The notes: a model not told the origin generated them from the sequence alone. DNA of 64,000 bases from Emticicia fluvialis (GCF_024793945.1 NZ_JANUSD010000001.1:62001-126000), one strand, 5' to 3'. Counted from the first letter of the stretch, positions 17,502 to 27,699 are shown. A program made the numbers and translations.

Positions 17502-18749
17502 ATGAAGCGAATAAGTTTTAAATTTACGTCCTTTGAATGGATACTTATCGGCCTGATTATTCATGCCATAGGGAGGATATTTTTCCTAACTTCTAAGCCA
17601 ATTTCTTATTCGCTTTGTGGTCTGGCGCTTGTGTTCATTTTTTATAACGCCATTTTTAGATTAAAACATCAGGTGCCATTCAATGGAATAGTACGTTTTT
17701 TTTTCTTTTTTTATTTGTTTTGGAACGTAGGAATTATTTTACGCCCCTTTATAACAGGAGAGAATTTTAATAAAGATGGATACTCACCTATTAATCAATA
17801 TGCATGGCTTTCGTATTTGGTTCCATGTATTTGTTTTATTAATTCCAGACAAATATCTATACCTAGTGTTTTCAGGGTCTCCTATTTGCATAGTTTTATA
17901 GGAATTATTCTTATAACGATTTTTTTTCGTGATATTTTTTCAGCTAGGCAGTTTTTTGATGATGAGAGTTATCAGGAATACATAGGTACTACCAGCATAC
18001 CTTCCTCTTTTTTAGGAGTTGCATCATATGCGCTCTTATGGTTTTCATTTGTATCTAAACCTTATAGAATTATGTCAATAATTGCTTGGGGCTTAGGCGT
18101 ATTTACATCTGCTTTTGCCGCCAGGCGAGGAGGCGTTTTTACTTATTTGATAATATTAGCATTCTTTATTTTTCAGTTTATTTCGTCCTCTAAAAGTAAA
18201 GGGATAAAGATTATACTGATTACTTTAATTATTACAATCTTAGGCACAAGTGCATTGACTTATCTCAATTCAACTTTTTCATTGCTTTTTTCAAGATTGG
18301 GTGAAGATACCCGATCGGGCGTCGAAGATTACTTTTTTAAAAGTTTTGAAGGTAAGTTAGTAGATTGGATATTCGGCCGAGGAATCAATGGTACTTATTA
18401 TTGTCCTATTTTTAAAGATTTATACCGTAATGTAATTGAAACAGGATATTTAAATATGATTTTAAAAGGAGGCATTATACATTTAATTGGGTTTGTTTTT
18501 TTTCTAGTTCATTCAAGTTACTTAGGCCTTTTTAAATCTAAAAATACACTAAGCCGAGCTATGTCGTTATATTTAGTTATGCATTTAATAGCCTTAGTTC
18601 CTTTTGGAATACCTTCCTTTAGTTTCCAGTATGTTGTTCTTTGGATTTTTATAGCGTGTTGCCAATCAATTAAGTTCAGGTCTTTGGATAACTTAAGCTT
18701 AATAAAGTATATTTTGAACAGTTCTTCAAGTAAACTTCGCCCATTATGA
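17502..18749 (+). CDS. Wzy-type polysaccharide polymerase (O-antigen ligase/polymerase-like)
   Basis: This 415-residue, very hydrophobic protein has about ten to twelve spans and a larger polar loop around residues 240-310 (TRSGVEDYFF ... IFGRGINGTYYCP). The G-R-G loop segment resembles the conserved loop of Wzy and WaaL proteins. Being the only such protein in a locus with a flippase, co-polymerase and exporter, it is the likely polymerase. Its stop overlaps the start of the next gene (ATGA). Confidence 0.75.
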   Translation: MKRISFKFTSFEWILIGLIIHAIGRIFFLTSKPISYSLCGLALVFIFYNAIFRLKHQVPFNGIVRFFFFFYLFWNVGIILRPFITGENFNKDGYSPINQYAWLSYLVPCICFINSRQISIPSVFRVSYLHSFIGIILITIFFRDIFSARQFFDDESYQEYIGTTSIPSSFLGVASYALLWFSFVSKPYRIMSIIAWGLGVFTSAFAARRGGVFTYLIILAFFIFQFISSSKSKGIKIILITLIITILGTSALTYLNSTFSLLFSRLGEDTRSGVEDYFFKSFEGKLVDWIFGRGINGTYYCPIFKDLYRNVIETGYLNMILKGGIIHLIGFVFFLVHSSYLGLFKSKNTLSRAMSLYLVMHLIALVPFGIPSFSFQYVVLWIFIACCQSIKFRSLDNLSLIKYILNSSSSKLRPL

Positions 18750-20014
18750 AAGTACTTTGGTTTACCAACACACCGTCATTGTATAAGTTTAATAAATCAA
18801 GCGATAAGGGGTACAATGGAGGTGGTTGGATTTCATCATTAGAGAGTATGATGAGAACTCAAACACAAATCGAATTAGCAGTTAGTTTTTTAGATTCGGA
18901 TTCTAATTTTAAAGTAAAAACGGATTCAACCACATACTATCCTATACCATTAAAGAAAAGAGGAGGACTATTAAAGCTTATTCATAATTGGTCATGTAAT
19001 TTAGATACTGATATTTACGTAAAATACTGTTTAGAAATTATCAATGATTTTAAACCCGATGTTATCCATATTTTTGGAACAGAAGGAGTTTTTTCATCTA
19101 TTATCCCATTAGTTAATTTGCCTGTAGTAATTCATTTACAAGGTCTCTTGAACCCTTACTTGAATTCATATTATCCTAATGATTTTAATGATTATGATGT
19201 ACTATTTAATAAGGGTTATTTCAAAAATAATTTATTGGGTAACAGCATTCTATTTAACAAATGGAGATTTCAAAAAAGTGCTAAAAGAGAAATGTCTTAT
19301 TTTAAAGCGGCAACTAATTTAATGGGAAGAACTGATTGGGACAAGAAAATATCTCAATTATTAGCGCCTAATGCTGACTATTTTCATATTGATGAAGTAC
19401 TGAGAACACCTTTTTATGATAGCCATTCTTGGGAGTTCAAAGAGAACAATAAACTAACTATTATTTCAACGATTTCTAATACAATTTATAAGGGTTTAGA
19501 TTTAATTCTAAAAACTGCTAAAATTTTGAAGGAGAATAGTGGGGTTATTTTTAGGTGGCAGGTAGTTGGCCTAAATTCAAACGATAAATTCGTAAACTTT
19601 ATTGAGAAAAAGGTAAATATAAAAGCTAAAGACTTTTGTATTGAATTTAACGGAGTAATGGATTCAGATAAACTGATTAACGCTATTTTGAATTCTGATG
19701 TTTTTGTCCATCCTTCTTACATTGATAATAGCCCTAATAGCGTCTGTGAAGCACAGCTTTTAGGAATACCCATAATTGCCTGCAATGTTGGTGGTTTATC
19801 TACTTTAATTCACCATAATATCTCAGGCATTTTAGTTCCGGCAAATGCGCCTTATGAAATGGCTTTTGAAATTTTGTCCTTATTCAAAGACTCTAATAAA
19901 GCACAAAAAATTGGAAGTGATGGAAGAAGTAAAGCTACAGCCCGACATGACAGAGAAAAAATCTTAAGTGATACTTTGTCTATTTATGATAAAATAGTCA
20001 ATAAAAGAGAGTAA
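18746..20014 (+). CDS. Glycosyltransferase, GT4 family
   Basis: This 422-residue GT-B glycosyltransferase has the donor-binding half visible as ISTISNTIYKGLDLIL, FRWQVVGLNSNDKF, NSDVFVHPSYIDNSPNSVCEAQLLGIPIIA and NVGGLSTLI, which is the EX7E-type region with the usual GG. It overlaps the polymerase gene by four bases (ATGA), so the two are translationally coupled. From here on the DNA becomes strikingly AT-rich compared with the genes before it. Confidence 0.88.
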   Translation: MKVLWFTNTPSLYKFNKSSDKGYNGGGWISSLESMMRTQTQIELAVSFLDSDSNFKVKTDSTTYYPIPLKKRGGLLKLIHNWSCNLDTDIYVKYCLEIINDFKPDVIHIFGTEGVFSSIIPLVNLPVVIHLQGLLNPYLNSYYPNDFNDYDVLFNKGYFKNNLLGNSILFNKWRFQKSAKREMSYFKAATNLMGRTDWDKKISQLLAPNADYFHIDEVLRTPFYDSHSWEFKENNKLTIISTISNTIYKGLDLILKTAKILKENSGVIFRWQVVGLNSNDKFVNFIEKKVNIKAKDFCIEFNGVMDSDKLINAILNSDVFVHPSYIDNSPNSVCEAQLLGIPIIACNVGGLSTLIHHNISGILVPANAPYEMAFEILSLFKDSNKAQKIGSDGRSKATARHDREKILSDTLSIYDKIVNKRE

Positions 20015-20229
20015 AAAAACTTAATTATTTTTCAGAGTCAATTAGTTTTTATTACTGATAGTCTTTAATTAAACAAATATCTAAATAATTAACTGTTATT
20101 TAATTTACGTGTTTTATTATTAAATAAGATGGATAATTTTTATTTGCAATTTTGTGCATTTTCACTTTTTAACCATTTTACTTAAAAACAAAGTGAATAT
20201 ATTAAATCGGCATTTTCTAAAGTAAAATT

Positions 20230-21237
20230 ATGAATAAAATTTTTTCTAAATTCAACCCACCAGATCCAAAGCTTTATTTTGGTACAGTTATAGATGTTGA
20301 ACATAGAATTATTTGTTTAAATTCTTATGATCACTTATATAGTTTGTCAAAATTATTATCTAGGAGTTGTAAAGAGCGGATAGATATAATTTGTGGTTTA
20401 TGGTATTCACATGAGAGCTTTAAAGAAGTATTTAAACTTGTAATAAGTATAATAAGGAACAAACTGCAGTTTCCTAATATTACTGTTCACATCTTGTGCA
20501 ATACACAAAAGGAGTATAATATTCTTAGCATGATTGGTATTAAATGTACATATTGTAATCACAATGCTTTCATAGATGAAACTATATTTAGGATAATTCC
20601 TAATCAAGTGAAAAAATACCAAGCTGTTTATAACGCCGTTTTGTCTGAATTTAAAAGACATTTCTTATGCGAAAAAGTTGAGAACCTGGCTTTGGTAACT
20701 TATAACTTTAAAAATAGTGAGTATAAAAAATATCTTGATAGTATATTAATAGATGCTCACTGGCTAAATTATGTTGGCAGTACAGATAACCCTATTTTCT
20801 TAAATAATCTTCAATTATGTGAAATTTATAATCAATCCAATGTAGGTTTAGCACTATCAGAAATTGAGGGTGCAATGTATTCAAGCGCCGAATATTTACT
20901 ATGTGGGATACCTGTTGTTTCTACCGAGTCTAAAGGAGGAAGAGATGTTTTTTTTACAAATGAAAACTCTGTAATTACAAAAGCCACAACTGAAGATGTT
21001 GTGAATGCCATTAAATTGGCCATAGAGAAGAAAAGTGGTCAATCTGAACTAATTAGAAGCCAAATGATAAATATGATGGAAGAGCATAGAGATAGGTTTA
21101 TTAAGTATGTAAACACCATGTATAAAAATATGGGTTTAGAGAAAGATTTAAAAGACACATGGGAAGAGTGGTTTACTAATAAATTAAGAAATGAATATAG
21201 TCCTGAGGAAATTGTAGGTATTTTATCCAAAGGATAA
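20230..21237 (+). CDS. Glycosyltransferase-like protein, GT4-related
   Basis: This 335-residue protein has only its C-terminal half recognisable: SNVGLALSEIEGAMYSSAEYLLCGIPVVSTESKGGRDVFF matches the nucleotide-sugar site of GT4 enzymes (E-G-x-x-x-x-x-x-E and GG). The N-terminal half lacks a clear Gly-rich acceptor loop. It is preceded by about 215 bases of very AT-rich sequence without a gene. It probably transfers a sugar of the repeat unit. Confidence 0.7.
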   Translation: MNKIFSKFNPPDPKLYFGTVIDVEHRIICLNSYDHLYSLSKLLSRSCKERIDIICGLWYSHESFKEVFKLVISIIRNKLQFPNITVHILCNTQKEYNILSMIGIKCTYCNHNAFIDETIFRIIPNQVKKYQAVYNAVLSEFKRHFLCEKVENLALVTYNFKNSEYKKYLDSILIDAHWLNYVGSTDNPIFLNNLQLCEIYNQSNVGLALSEIEGAMYSSAEYLLCGIPVVSTESKGGRDVFFTNENSVITKATTEDVVNAIKLAIEKKSGQSELIRSQMINMMEEHRDRFIKYVNTMYKNMGLEKDLKDTWEEWFTNKLRNEYSPEEIVGILSKG

Positions 21238-21317
21238 TAAGAAATCCGATGAATTGAAGCTTTCTTGAAGAGTTTCGTTTGATTTTAATTGAAGTTAATA
21301 TTTTAGTAAGAAAATAA

Positions 21318-21938
21318 ATGAAGAAGTTGATCATTCTAGTTTTTCGTGTTATTAGGTTTATAATTCGTAGAATTCTTAAATTTATTAACAATATAGTTAC
21401 GTATATATATTTATATTGTAATAACGTAAGTTTCTCTTCTTTTTCAACAAATGGTGTACCACATATTATTGTAAATCAAAATTCAAAGTGCATTATAGGT
21501 GAAAATTTTCAAATGAATAATACCCTTGCCTCAAATCCCATAGGGCGCCCTCAAAAATGTTGTATTTCAGTTAATAACAGTGGATTTTTAAAAATTGGAT
21601 CAAATGTTGGGATGAGTTCTGCTGCAATTACTTGCATGAAAGAGATTATTATTGGCGATAATGTGACAATTGGTGGAGGAGTATGTATTTATGATAGTGA
21701 CTTTCATCCTTTAAATCCTACTCTGCGAATACTTAATGAAAATCAATACACTCAGCATAAAAGTGTTACTATTGAAGATAATGTTTTCATTGGGGCGCAT
21801 TCAACGATTTTAAAAGGAGTTAGAATTGGTAAAAATTCAATAGTTGGAGCCTGTTCTGTTGTATCAAAATCAATTCCTGAAAACGAAATTTGGGCTGGTA
21901 ATCCAGCCAAATTTATAAAAAAGATACAGATTCCCTAG
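21318..21938 (+). CDS. Left-handed beta-helix acyltransferase (WbbJ-like)
   Basis: This 206-residue protein has a basic N-terminal segment and hexapeptide-repeat turns (IGDNVTIGGGVCIYDSDFHP, VTIEDNVFIGAHSTILKGVRIGKNSIVGACSVV), ending in the WAGNPAKFIKKI signature of sugar O-acetyltransferases. The H of SDFHP is the expected catalytic His. It likely acetylates a sugar of the exopolysaccharide using acetyl-CoA. Confidence 0.85.
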   Translation: MKKLIILVFRVIRFIIRRILKFINNIVTYIYLYCNNVSFSSFSTNGVPHIIVNQNSKCIIGENFQMNNTLASNPIGRPQKCCISVNNSGFLKIGSNVGMSSAAITCMKEIIIGDNVTIGGGVCIYDSDFHPLNPTLRILNENQYTQHKSVTIEDNVFIGAHSTILKGVRIGKNSIVGACSVVSKSIPENEIWAGNPAKFIKKIQIP

Positions 21939-22333
21939 ATTAAAGGAATTAGATTGTCTTATATATCCAGACTTGATCATACATATTTTAATTATGAGAA
22001 TTTGAGTAGATTTTGTAAATAAAATGGATAGAGCTAAGGATAGATTATTGATTTATGAATTCATTTCTTTTGAAATTCATTAATTCTTAAATTTTACCGC
22101 TGAATAATGAAATTGTGATTTAGTCGGTTGAAGTTATTATCTATTCACCCAAATTGCCTTTAGCCGAATAATTCTTGAAAATAGTGATTTTTGTGTCTAA
22201 GGATATTATTTACATGTGTTTTAGGGCTTTAAAGTAAATTAGTCTCATTTTTGCTTTACCAATTAAATGAGGCCAATGTAAGTTTTCACTCTCAATCATG
22301 TTTTTGATTAAAATACAATATTGTAAAAATTAA
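21939..22333. other. AT-rich gap without a gene
   Basis: About 395 bases between an acetyltransferase and a glycosyltransferase gene. No frame of useful length and no clear hairpin or promoter box is seen. It may mark a junction between exchanged gene blocks. Confidence 0.5.
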
Positions 22334-23170
22334 ATGAATCAAATAGCTGTTTTAATTACTTGTCATAACCGAAAAGGTAAAACTTTATCATGCTTAAGAG
22401 CCTTAAGTGCTTGCAATATGTTGAAAGGCTATTCCATTGATATATTTTTAGTTGATGATGGTTCAACTGACGGCACTAGTAATGCAGTTAAAGAGGAGTT
22501 TCCTTACGTCAATATTATTTTTGGGGATGGGAACTTATATTGGAATAGGGGAATGGTATTAGCATGGGAGCATGCTTCAAAAAATGTTTATGATTTTTAT
22601 TTATGGTTAAACGATGATACTATTCTTTTTGAGGATGGAATAATCCTGTTGTTAGAAGCCTCTTTTAGTAAAGATAACAAATCAATAATTGTTGGTAGTA
22701 CAATATCTGAGAGTGCCCAAATTATAACTTATGGAGGAAGGACCAAAAACTCAGAAATTATCGAACCCAACGGTTTAATAAAAGACTGTCATCATTTTAA
22801 TGGAAATATAGTATTAATACCAAAACATGTATTTGATATTGCAGGAAAACTGGATCCAACATTTCATCATGCCATAGGAGATTTTGACTATGGTTTAAGA
22901 GCGAAAAAAATGGGTATAGATTCATTTATTGCATCTGAATTTGTTGGGAAATGTGAGGGTCATAGTAATTTTCCGAATTGGTGCAATCCTAGTACACCTT
23001 TGTTTAAAAGAATTAGAAGTTTATATCGAACTTCATGTGAATGTCATCCGAAACAGTTTTTCTTTTTTGAAAAAAGACATTACGGTTCCCTAACTGCAAT
23101 TAATCATTTTTTTAGCATCCATTTTAGAGTGCTTTTACCGCGGTTATGGTCAAACCGTTCCAAGCATTAA
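22334..23170 (+). CDS. Glycosyltransferase family 2 protein
   Basis: This 278-residue GT-A enzyme opens with AVLITCHNRKGKTLSCLRAL. It has the nucleotide-binding DIFLVDDGSTDGT, a DXD-like metal site in WLNDDTILFEDG (near residue 93) and HHAIGDFDYGLRAKKMG, which carries the usual ED/DxD acid of rhamnosyl- and related transferases. It adds a sugar on the cytoplasmic face. Donor unknown. Confidence 0.88.
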   Translation: MNQIAVLITCHNRKGKTLSCLRALSACNMLKGYSIDIFLVDDGSTDGTSNAVKEEFPYVNIIFGDGNLYWNRGMVLAWEHASKNVYDFYLWLNDDTILFEDGIILLLEASFSKDNKSIIVGSTISESAQIITYGGRTKNSEIIEPNGLIKDCHHFNGNIVLIPKHVFDIAGKLDPTFHHAIGDFDYGLRAKKMGIDSFIASEFVGKCEGHSNFPNWCNPSTPLFKRIRSLYRTSCECHPKQFFFFEKRHYGSLTAINHFFSIHFRVLLPRLWSNRSKH

Positions 23171-23284
23171 TTAAGTTTTATTTTTGTACTTCAATAATTG
23201 TTCACTTCAATTTTTAAGAAAATTGAATATATGTGAAGTAAGAAAAATATTATTACCAATTCAATTTACATATAATAATACAAC

Positions 23285-24202
23285 ATGAATCTAGCCCCAT
23301 TAGTATTGTTTACCTTTAAGAGAATAGATACTTTAAAAGAATGTATAAAATCGCTTAAATCTTGCAATTTAAGTGACGAGTCCGAACTGATTATTTTTTC
23401 AGATGCTCCAAGAAATGAAGCAGATATTGAAAAAGTAAATCTTGTTAGAACCTTTGTAGAATCAATTAATGGTTTTAAGAAAATTGAATTGAATTTTAGA
23501 GAGAAAAATTACGGAGTCGATTACAATATTATTGAAGGGATTACTGAAATTTCTAGTAGGTTTGATCAATTCATTATCCTTGAAGATGACCTTGTTTTTG
23601 ATAAAAATTTTATATATTTTATGAATTTGACTCTCAATTATTATAAAGATTATAAAGATGTAATTTCTATTTCAGCATTTTCATATTTAAACAATATTCC
23701 AAAAGATTATAAATATGACGTTTATTTTACTAAACGTTCATGGAGTTGGGGATGGGGTTCTTGGTCAGATAAAATTAGGAGTGTAGATTGGGAAATTAAA
23801 GATTCTAAAGAGTTCCTATCTAACTTTAAGACTCAATATAAATTTAATGAGTGGGGAAGTGATTTATCACATATGCTTAAAAATACACTTTCAGGTAAAA
23901 CACGGGCATGGGATATTAGACTCTTTTACTACCAATTTAAACATAATCTTTATACAATTTATCCGACAAGTTCTCTTGTATTAAATACTGGATTTGGAGA
24001 GAATGCGTCCAATACTTTTGGATTTAATCGTTACCAAGGAAGAATAGGTTTAAACAATGAGGATAAACCAATTTATACTTTACCTGAAGAAATTATTATT
24101 GACCCAGTTATCAAGAGAAGCTATATTTTTAGAAATTCGATTCCAATGAGGGCAATGACTAAAATCATGGATTTTCTTAAAAGATTAAAAGTACTAAATT
24201 AA
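23285..24202 (+). CDS. GT-A fold glycosyltransferase (GNT-I-like)
   Basis: This 305-residue protein starts LAPLVLFTFKRIDTLKECI, with LIIFSDAPRN, the metal-binding FIILEDDLVFDKNFI near residue 98, and KRSWSWGWGSWSDKI, a Trp-rich acceptor segment common in bacterial transferases related to the GNT-I/GT13 group. It is flanked by other repeat-unit assembly genes. A sugar transferase role is likely. Specificity is unknown. Confidence 0.75.
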   Translation: MNLAPLVLFTFKRIDTLKECIKSLKSCNLSDESELIIFSDAPRNEADIEKVNLVRTFVESINGFKKIELNFREKNYGVDYNIIEGITEISSRFDQFIILEDDLVFDKNFIYFMNLTLNYYKDYKDVISISAFSYLNNIPKDYKYDVYFTKRSWSWGWGSWSDKIRSVDWEIKDSKEFLSNFKTQYKFNEWGSDLSHMLKNTLSGKTRAWDIRLFYYQFKHNLYTIYPTSSLVLNTGFGENASNTFGFNRYQGRIGLNNEDKPIYTLPEEIIIDPVIKRSYIFRNSIPMRAMTKIMDFLKRLKVLN

Positions 24203-24220
24203 TATTCTGAGAATGGAGCA

Positions 24221-24763
24221 ATGATTCAATTTATCAAAAAATTTAGAAATTTAATTTTGGCAAAAATTATTTGGAGAAATTATAATATCGGAAGTAATTT
24301 TCACGCAGGCATTCGTGTAAGACTCTGGGCTAAAAATTATATTAGAATAGGAGACAATTTCTATATTGGCAGAGACTCTCAAATTGAATGTGATGCTGAA
24401 ATAGGAAATAATGTAATTTTTGGTAACCGTGTAGCTTTGGTAGGGAAATATGACCATCATTATCAACAAACTGGAGTTCCAACAAGGTTAGCCGCACAGA
24501 TTAGAGACGGTAACTATAATTGGAAAGGAATTGAAAGTAAAGTGGTTATAGAAGATGACGTTTGGGTAGGATATGGTGTGATTATTATGAGTGGTGTCAA
24601 AATTGGTATGGGGAGTATTATTGCGGCTGGAGCAATAGTAACTAAAGATGTTGCCCCATTCTCTATCTATGCTGGTGTACCAGCTAAAAGGATATCTGAT
24701 AGATTTGACTCTATTGAGGAACTTAATCTTCATAAAAAGATTCTAGGTATTGATATCCTTTAA
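24221..24763 (+). CDS. Hexapeptide-repeat sugar acetyltransferase
   Basis: This 180-residue left-handed beta-helix protein has repeats IGDNFYIGRDSQIECDAEIGNNVIFGNRVALVG and VVIEDDVWVGYGVIIMSGVKIGMGSIIAAGAIVTKD, ending FSIYAGVPAKRISDRF. The YDHHY segment supplies the likely catalytic His. It resembles the colanic-acid type acetyltransferases of exopolysaccharide loci. It follows the preceding transferase gene by 18 bases. Confidence 0.85.
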   Translation: MIQFIKKFRNLILAKIIWRNYNIGSNFHAGIRVRLWAKNYIRIGDNFYIGRDSQIECDAEIGNNVIFGNRVALVGKYDHHYQQTGVPTRLAAQIRDGNYNWKGIESKVVIEDDVWVGYGVIIMSGVKIGMGSIIAAGAIVTKDVAPFSIYAGVPAKRISDRFDSIEELNLHKKILGIDIL

Positions 24764-24799
24764 CTTTATCCTTACAATAGGTAGTTAATTTTTTTTATT

Positions 24800-25555
24800 A
24801 TGATTTTTTTCGAAAAACTCATTAGTATTAACATTTCGCTTGGTAAATATCAGGAGTTTGTTGATAATATACTTGGTTTGGGCAAGAACCATACGTCTTC
24901 TTATGTTTGTGTTTCAAATGTGCATGTTTGTATAGAAGCGTTTCGCTTTAAAGATTTTTCAGAGGTAGTTAATAATGCAGATATTGTTACGCCTGACGGA
25001 ATGCCGCTCGTAAAAGGGTTAAAGTGGTTGTATGGTATACAGCAGGATAAGGTTTCTGGTCCTGATCTGATGCCTTCCCTGCTAAAAGAAATGGAAAGGC
25101 AAGACCTGGCTGCGTTTTTTTACGGGTCTACCCCTGGGGTTTTAGAAAAACTGAACGGGTGGTGCAAAGATAACTTTCCTGGGCTTACTATTGCCGGCTC
25201 TGTTTCTCCTCCATTCAGGAAATTATCTGATGAGGAAATCGAGCGAGATGTCCAAATAATTAATCAATCAGGTGCGCATGTAGTTTTTGTGGCACTGGGC
25301 TGCCCGAAACAGGAACGCTGGATGGCAGCTATGAAAGGCAGAATAAATGCAGTCATGATTGGAGTAGGGGGGGCGTTCCCGATGTTAGTGGGAGAGGAGA
25401 AAAGAGCTCCGCTCTGGATGCAGAAAAATATGCTGGAGTGGCTGTATCGCCTAATGCAAGACCCCAAGCGTTTATTTAAAAGGTATTTTGTAACCAACAG
25501 TTACTATATCTTCTTGCTAACCAAAGAAAAATTAAAGCTGACCTTTAAAATTTAA
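24800..25555 (+). CDS. WecG/TagA/CpsF family glycosyltransferase (GT26)
   Basis: This 251-residue protein has all family blocks: NADIVTPDGMPLVKGLK, KVSGPDLMPSLL, FYGSTPG, VFVALGCPKQERWM, MIGVGGAFPMLVGE, and a basic C-terminus (WLYRLMQDPKRLFKRY) that docks to the membrane. GT26 enzymes add the second or a later sugar (ManNAcA, ManNAc, glucose) to undecaprenyl-PP-sugar. It therefore probably acts soon after the WcaJ-like initiating enzyme encoded at 31750. The base composition returns here to that of the flanking chromosome. Confidence 0.9.
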   Translation: MIFFEKLISINISLGKYQEFVDNILGLGKNHTSSYVCVSNVHVCIEAFRFKDFSEVVNNADIVTPDGMPLVKGLKWLYGIQQDKVSGPDLMPSLLKEMERQDLAAFFYGSTPGVLEKLNGWCKDNFPGLTIAGSVSPPFRKLSDEEIERDVQIINQSGAHVVFVALGCPKQERWMAAMKGRINAVMIGVGGAFPMLVGEEKRAPLWMQKNMLEWLYRLMQDPKRLFKRYFVTNSYYIFLLTKEKLKLTFKI

Positions 25556-25572
25556 ATTCTATAACTGATTAA

Positions 25573-26523
25573 ATGCACAAGGATTCCAAAATATACGTCG
25601 CTGGTCACCGGGGAATGGTTGGCTCGGCAATTTTAAGGAAGTTACAAAAGGATGGTTATACCAATTTTGTACTTCGCACGTCAAAAGAATTAGACTTAAG
25701 AAACCAACAGGCGGTAGAAGACTTTTTTCAGACCGAAAAACCTGAATATGTATTTCTGGCTGCTGCCAAAGTGGGTGGTATTGTTGCCAATAATACCTAC
25801 CGTGCAGATTTTTTGTATGAAAATCTGGCAATTCAGAATAATATAATTCATAGTTCATATAAAACAGGTGTTAAAAAATTACTGTTTTTAGGTTCTTCAT
25901 GTATCTATCCAAAACTGGCGCCTCAGCCTCTTAAGGAAGAATATCTTTTGAGCGGCTATCTTGAACCTACCAATGAGCCATACGCTATTGCGAAAATTGC
26001 GGGCATTAAGATGTGCGAGGCTTACAGAAGCCAATATGGTTGTGACTTTATATCGGCCATGCCAACTAATTTGTATGGGCCTAATGATAATTATGATTTA
26101 CAGAATTCTCACGTTTTACCGGCCATGATTCGGAAGTTTCATGAGGCTAAAACCAATCATGTGGCCACGGTAACCTTATGGGGTACGGGGTCTCCGATGA
26201 GAGAGTTTTTGCATGCCGATGATCTGGCAGCAGCCTGTCTTTATTTAATGGAGCAATACAGCGAGCCTGAATTAATCAATGTAGGAACCGGAGTAGATGT
26301 TACCATTAAGGAGTTGGCAGAAACAGTAAAGAAAATTGTTGGTTTTGAGGGTGAGTTAATCTGGGACACAAGTAAACCGGATGGAACACCAAGAAAACTG
26401 ATGGATGTTTCAAAACTGCATAATTGTGGCTGGAAACATACCATAGAACTGGAAGAAGGAATAGGGCTGGCCTATCAGGATTTCCTGGAGCATCATGACA
26501 CGCTCCGTCTGGGTACAAATTAA
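25573..26523 (+). CDS. fcl: GDP-L-fucose synthase
   Basis: This 316-residue SDR epimerase/reductase converts GDP-4-keto-6-deoxymannose to GDP-L-fucose with NADPH. Visible features are the NADP-binding GHRGMVGSAI near residue 10, AAAKVGGI, the SSCIYP strand with catalytic Ser, the YAIAK motif (Tyr and Lys) near 136-140 and NLYGPNDNYD. Its partner gmd lies directly downstream, so the polymer very likely contains L-fucose. The usual gmd-fcl order is reversed here. Confidence 0.95.
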   Translation: MHKDSKIYVAGHRGMVGSAILRKLQKDGYTNFVLRTSKELDLRNQQAVEDFFQTEKPEYVFLAAAKVGGIVANNTYRADFLYENLAIQNNIIHSSYKTGVKKLLFLGSSCIYPKLAPQPLKEEYLLSGYLEPTNEPYAIAKIAGIKMCEAYRSQYGCDFISAMPTNLYGPNDNYDLQNSHVLPAMIRKFHEAKTNHVATVTLWGTGSPMREFLHADDLAAACLYLMEQYSEPELINVGTGVDVTIKELAETVKKIVGFEGELIWDTSKPDGTPRKLMDVSKLHNCGWKHTIELEEGIGLAYQDFLEHHDTLRLGTN

Positions 26524-26628
26524 GACAGTTTGGTAACATTCTTGAAAAACCCGGAAAGTAAAACTTATATTTTAGTTGACATATTCAATATCATTATACA
26601 CTTATTATAAACCAAAGATTGTTACTCA

Positions 26629-27699
26629 ATGAAAAAAGCACTGATAACAGGTATCACAGGTCAAGACGGAGCCTACTTGGCAGATTTTTTATTAAATAAA
26701 GGCTACGAAGTTCATGGTATTAAGCGCAGAAGTTCGTTAATCAATACTCAAAGGGTAGACCATTTGTATGAAGACCTGCACGAAAGAGGTGTTAAATTTA
26801 TAATGCACTATGGTGACTTGTCTGACTCTACCAATATCATCAGAATTATTCAGGAAGTTCAACCAGACGAAATCTATAACCTGGGTGCAATGTCTCACGT
26901 GAAAGTTTCTTTTGACGAGCCTGAATATACTGCACAGGTAGATGGTATCGGTACGCTTAGAGTTCTGGAAGCTGTTCGGCTTTTAGGATTAATCGAGAAA
27001 ACTAAAATTTATCAGGCCTCAACTTCTGAGCTATATGGTTTGGTACAGGCAGTGCCTCAATCAGAAACTACGCCTTTCTATCCGCGTTCTCCTTATGCAG
27101 TTGCCAAATTGTATGGCTACTGGATTACAGTCAACTACAGAGAGGCCTACAATATGTTTGCCGTAAACGGTATTTTGTTTAACCATGAGTCGCCACTACG
27201 TGGAGAAACATTTGTTACCAGAAAAATTACCCGTGCAGTGTCTCAGATTGCATTAGGCCAACAAGACGCTTTGTATCTGGGTAATCTGGATGCGCAACGC
27301 GACTGGGGTCATGCCAAAGACTACGTAGAAGCCATGTGGTTAATTCTACAACAAGATGTACCGGAAGATTACGTAATTGCAACGGGAATCACTACCCGTG
27401 TAAGAGAGTTTGTAAGAATGTCTTTTGCTGAAGTGGGTATCTCGGTAGAATTTAAAGGTGAAGGCGTAGATGAAATCGGATTTGTAACAGCATGTAGCAA
27501 TCCAGATTATCAATTGCCAATCGGTAAAGAAGTTGTTTTTGTAGATCCAAGATATTTCAGACCAACAGAGGTTGAATTGTTGATAGGAGACCCAACAAAA
27601 TCTAAAACCAAATTGGGTTGGGTGCCTAAATACGACCTACCGGCATTGGTAAAAGATATGATGCAGGCAGATGTGGCTTTGTTTAGCAAAGGCAAGTAA
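26629..27699 (+). CDS. gmd: GDP-mannose 4,6-dehydratase
   Basis: This 356-residue SDR enzyme makes GDP-4-keto-6-deoxy-D-mannose from GDP-mannose, the first step to GDP-fucose. It has GITGQDGAYLADFLL at the N-terminus, the STSELYG catalytic segment, the YAVAK motif, NHESPLRGETFVTRKI and RDWGHAKDYVEAMW, all diagnostic of Gmd. It follows fcl by about 105 bases. Length agrees with the family (350-375 residues). Confidence 0.96.
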   Translation: MKKALITGITGQDGAYLADFLLNKGYEVHGIKRRSSLINTQRVDHLYEDLHERGVKFIMHYGDLSDSTNIIRIIQEVQPDEIYNLGAMSHVKVSFDEPEYTAQVDGIGTLRVLEAVRLLGLIEKTKIYQASTSELYGLVQAVPQSETTPFYPRSPYAVAKLYGYWITVNYREAYNMFAVNGILFNHESPLRGETFVTRKITRAVSQIALGQQDALYLGNLDAQRDWGHAKDYVEAMWLILQQDVPEDYVIATGITTRVREFVRMSFAEVGISVEFKGEGVDEIGFVTACSNPDYQLPIGKEVVFVDPRYFRPTEVELLIGDPTKSKTKLGWVPKYDLPALVKDMMQADVALFSKGK

